Assembly: GCA_031412355.1 (NCBI GenBank)
Contig: JANOCR010000334.1
Span: 1 to 7,174 of the forward strand
DNA: 7,174 nt
Direction: 5' to 3'
From: JAENVT01 sp031412355
GTDB lineage: Bacteria; Actinomycetota; Acidimicrobiia; Acidimicrobiales; Ilumatobacteraceae
In this document: positions 5,183-7,174 of the stretch, in pieces
Position numbering within the stretch: position 1 is the first letter of the stretch
Layout: the number at the start of each line of letters is the position of its first letter
Notes under the pieces: model-generated
Told to the model about the DNA's origin: nothing
The model's input: only the letters and a program-made list of their open reading frames with translations
Databases searched by the model: none
Made by a program: the position numbers and the translations under genes

Positions 5183-6391
5183 ATGGCTGACTTTGCGCTC
5201 AACGAAGACCAACTGCAGATCCAGAAATGGGTACACGACTTCGCCGAGGATGTGATCCGCCCCGCCGGTCACGAGTGGGACGAACGCGAGGAGTTCCCGT
5301 ACCCGATCGTGCAGCAAGCAGCCGAGATCGGGCTGTACGGCTGGGAGTTTCTGATGAACACCTTCGGCGATCCCACCGGCCTCACCTTGCCGGTCGCCAT
5401 CGAGGAGTTGTTCTGGGGCGATGCCGGCATCGGCATGGCGATCATGGGTTCGGCACTGGCCGCAGCTGGGATCAGCGGCAACGGCACCCCAGAGCAGGTC
5501 TTGGAATGGGTCCCGCAGTGCTACGGCGATGCGGCCAAGGTGCAACTCGGCGCGTTCTGCGTCAGCGAGCCTGACGCCGGTTCCGACGTCTCGTCACTGC
5601 GCACCCGCGCCGTGTACGACCAGGCCACGGACGAGTGGGTGCTCAACGGCACCAAGGCGTGGATCACCAACGGCGGCATCGCCGACGTGCATGTGGTGGT
5701 TGCCGCGGTCGATCCCGAACTGAAGGGTCGTGGGCAGGCCTCGTTCATCGTGCCGCCCGGAACCAAGGGCCTCACCATGGGCCAGAAGTACAAGAAGCAC
5801 GGCATCCGTGCCTCGCACACCGCAGAAGTCGTACTCGACGATGTTCGTGTTCCCGGTAGCTGCCTGCTCGGGGGCAAGGACAAGCTCGACGCCAAGTTGG
5901 CCAGGGCCCGCGAGATGGGCCACAGCGGCGAGAAGCAGCCCGCCATGACCACGTTCGAGGCCACCCGGCCGGCCGTGGGTGCCCAAGCGTTGGGAATCGC
6001 TCGTGCCGCGTACGAGTTCGCGTTGGACTACGCCAAGGAACGCAAGGCGTTCGGCAAGCCCATCGTCATGCACCAGGCCATCGCTTTCAAGCTGGCCAAC
6101 ATGGCCGTCGAGATCGATGCAGCGCGCTTGCTGATCTGGCGTGCCGCTTGGCTGGCTCGCAACGGAGGGTTCAAGAACGGCGAAGGCTCGATGAGCAAGT
6201 ACAAGGCGTCGGAAGTCGCCGTGCGCGTGACGGAGGATGCCATCCAGATCCTCGGTGGATACGGCTACACCCGCGAGTACCCCGTCGAGCGCTGGCACCG
6301 CGATGCCAAGATCCACACGATCTTCGAAGGCACCAGCGAGATCCAGCAGCTGGTGATCGCTCGGGCCATATCTGGCCTGCGTATTGAGTAG
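5183..6391 (+). CDS. Acyl-CoA dehydrogenase (FAD-dependent)
   Basis: A 402-residue cytoplasmic flavoenzyme that oxidises acyl-CoA to trans-2-enoyl-CoA, passing electrons to electron-transfer flavoprotein. All three family parts are present: the helical N-terminal domain (from 'FALNEDQLQIQKWVHDFAEDVIRP'), the middle beta domain with the FAD-binding signature FCVSEPDAGSDVSS (125-138) and WITNGG, and the C-terminal helical domain with QILGGYGYTREYPVERWHRD (355-374). Glu382 in IFEGTSEIQ is at the medium-chain-type catalytic base position, so it should be active. Between the beta domain and the C-terminal helices, residues about 231-256 (KDKLDAKLAR...KQPAMT) are longer and more charged than in typical short/medium-chain enzymes; I recall a similar segment in an actinobacterial FadE subgroup. 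Chain length or branched substrate cannot be read. It has its own promoter with a tandem operator and no partner beta-oxidation gene in view. Confidence 0.93.
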   Translation: MADFALNEDQLQIQKWVHDFAEDVIRPAGHEWDEREEFPYPIVQQAAEIGLYGWEFLMNTFGDPTGLTLPVAIEELFWGDAGIGMAIMGSALAAAGISGNGTPEQVLEWVPQCYGDAAKVQLGAFCVSEPDAGSDVSSLRTRAVYDQATDEWVLNGTKAWITNGGIADVHVVVAAVDPELKGRGQASFIVPPGTKGLTMGQKYKKHGIRASHTAEVVLDDVRVPGSCLLGGKDKLDAKLARAREMGHSGEKQPAMTTFEATRPAVGAQALGIARAAYEFALDYAKERKAFGKPIVMHQAIAFKLANMAVEIDAARLLIWRAAWLARNGGFKNGEGSMSKYKASEVAVRVTEDAIQILGGYGYTREYPVERWHRDAKIHTIFEGTSEIQQLVIARAISGLRIE

Positions 6392-6453
6392 ATCGTGCGG
6401 TGATGTTTCCCTTGGCATGTTCGCTTGGGGTAGTCGTCCCTAGCAATCAGCCC

Positions 6454-6482
6454 TAGACGCTGTGACACCCGCGGCGTATCGT
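6454..6482 (+). promoter_or_regulatory. Candidate leaderless promoter of the integrase
   Basis: TAGACG (6454-6459, 4 of 6 to TTGACA), a 17-base spacer and TATCGT (6477-6482, the TANNNT form). The -10 box ends seven bases before A of ATG 6490, exactly where it should be if transcription begins at the start codon. No Shine-Dalgarno motif precedes the ATG. Leaderless mRNAs are common in actinobacteria. Confidence 0.5.
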
Positions 6483-6488
6483 CGCGGG
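6468..6488. promoter_or_regulatory. Dyad / potential hairpin against the integrase start
   Basis: CCCGCGGCG (6468-6476) and CGTCGCGGG (6480-6488) pair over nine positions with one G-T wobble around a TAT centre, ending one base before ATG 6490. As DNA it overlaps the candidate -10 box and could be an operator, for example for autoregulation by the integrase or a partner. If a longer transcript exists, the RNA hairpin would hinder initiation. Confidence 0.45.
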
Positions 6489-6489
6489 C

Positions 6490-7174
6490 ATGGCGACGAT
6501 CCGTGAGAAGCGCCCCGGCGTGTGGGAGGTCCGTGTGTTCACGGGCTCCGACGCGCGTGGTCGTCCCACGCAGATGTCGCGAACGGTCCGCGGCGGCAAG
6601 CGCGACGCGCAGCGGCTCGCCGCCCAGCTCGAGTCGTCGGGCGGCAAGGCCAAGCCGGCAGGCCGCTCAGTGAGCGACGTGCTCGACGAGTGGGTGAAGC
6701 AGAACATCGACACGTGGGCGCCGTCGTCGGCGCGTGATCAGCAGAGCCGCGTGAAGTCGCTCAAGAAGGACCAGATCGCACGGTTGCCGCTCGCCCGGCT
6801 GACGGTGGCCGACATCGAGCGCTGGCACACGCGCCTGCGGACGGCCGGCATGGCCGACGCAGGCATCAAGAACCAACACGGCGTGCTGCGCGCCGCGTTA
6901 TCGCAGGCGATGCGATGGGGATGGGTGTCGTCGAACGTCGCGTCGCTCGCCCGGTTGCGATCGACAAAGACGCGGCAGCGAACCGTGATGACCGTTGACG
7001 ACGTGCGCGCCGTGATGACGACCGCCGCATCGATCGACGCGGCGGCCGAGTTGGCCTTCCGCATCGCCGCCGTCGCCGGCGCGCGCCGGGCCGAGTTGGC
7101 CTCGTTGCGGTGGACAGAGGAGCGTGACGGCCAGCTCCGGATCGCGGGCGAGCAGGCTGCGGACGTGCTCGGCC
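6490..7174 (+). CDS. Tyrosine recombinase / phage-type integrase, N-terminal part (runs off window)
   Basis: The frame is open for 228 residues to the window end. Start MATIREKRPGVWEVRVFTGSD resembles the arm-binding N-terminal domain of actinophage and ICE integrases ('I..R..G.W.VRV..G.D..GR..'). Residues about 60-155 form the SAM-like core-binding domain (VSDVLDEWV, 'GIKNQHGVLRAALSQAMRWGWVSSNVA'). Residues about 165-208 enter the catalytic domain, with the box I motif AGARRAELASLRW and the likely first catalytic Arg at 199. The remaining catalytic residues (H-x-x-R, Tyr) lie beyond the window, so activity cannot be judged. Such enzymes catalyse site-specific integration and excision of phages and mobile elements. 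It lies 98 bases after the acyl-CoA dehydrogenase with no tRNA in the gap. Base composition is like the host genes (44 G+C of 60 in 6541-6600 against 43 of 60 in 5941-6000), so transfer is not visible from composition. Confidence 0.88.
   Translation, partial: MATIREKRPGVWEVRVFTGSDARGRPTQMSRTVRGGKRDAQRLAAQLESSGGKAKPAGRSVSDVLDEWVKQNIDTWAPSSARDQQSRVKSLKKDQIARLPLARLTVADIERWHTRLRTAGMADAGIKNQHGVLRAALSQAMRWGWVSSNVASLARLRSTKTRQRTVMTVDDVRAVMTTAASIDAAAELAFRIAAVAGARRAELASLRWTEERDGQLRIAGEQAADVLG

Noticed and set aside
3826..5202. Long - strand open frame (458 codons) opposite the acyltransferase
   Set aside because: Arg/His-rich, low-complexity product without motifs, spanning the linker and promoter; explained by codon bias of the real gene.
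5594..6418. - strand open frame (274 codons) opposite the acyl-CoA dehydrogenase
   Set aside because: The plus strand encodes a complete, motif-bearing dehydrogenase over the same bases.
6392..6489. tRNA gene or known att site between dehydrogenase and integrase
   Set aside because: No cloverleaf arms or T-loop motif seen; two CCCTAG words (6438-6443, 6451-6456) are too short to call an att core or arm sites.
6490..7174. Foreign base composition of the integrase
   Set aside because: A sampled 60-base line has 44 G+C against 43 in a line of the dehydrogenase; no shift visible.

Overview
The window reads as a chromosomal segment of a high-GC actinobacterium. Sampled coding lines are about 72-73% G+C. 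The gene content (fragment of cysteinyl-tRNA synthetase, LysR regulator, TetA-like MFS exporter, OafA-type acyltransferase with an SGNH domain, acyl-CoA dehydrogenase) and a small membrane protein with a 'RYGVDSRP' motif would fit a soil or aquatic actinobacterium, possibly Acidimicrobiia. That placement is an inference from protein style, not a search.

Layout: 1-393 is the 3' end of cysS (+). It converges on a LysR regulator gene (537-1508, -). The 143-base gap between them holds two diverged copies of a 40-base hairpin-forming repeat. An AT-rich divergent promoter region (about 1507-1581) separates lysR from a 38-aa membrane miniprotein (1582-1698, +). A perfect 15-bp palindrome (1725-1739) lies just before an MFS exporter (1779-2987, +). 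The exporter overlaps by 8 bases a long membrane acyltransferase with a secreted SGNH domain (2980-5124, +), so these two are probably translated together. The acyl-CoA dehydrogenase (5183-6391, +) has its own strong-looking promoter, whose -35 box contains the acyltransferase stop codon. Two tandem 16-bp operator-like repeats cover that promoter. Last comes the 5' part of a tyrosine recombinase (6490 to the window end, +), apparently expressed from a leaderless promoter and probably marking the left edge of an integrated element that continues outside the window.

How it may work together: the LysR regulator is the obvious candidate to control the divergent miniprotein/MFS/acyltransferase group, with export plus O-acylation of an envelope or secreted product as the plausible theme. 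The acyl-CoA dehydrogenase looks like a separately regulated fatty-acid or acyl-CoA catabolism gene. I found no CRISPR array, rRNA or tRNA, and no clearly novel multi-gene system. The best leads are the tandem operator, the intergenic hairpin repeats, the miniprotein and the integrase boundary.
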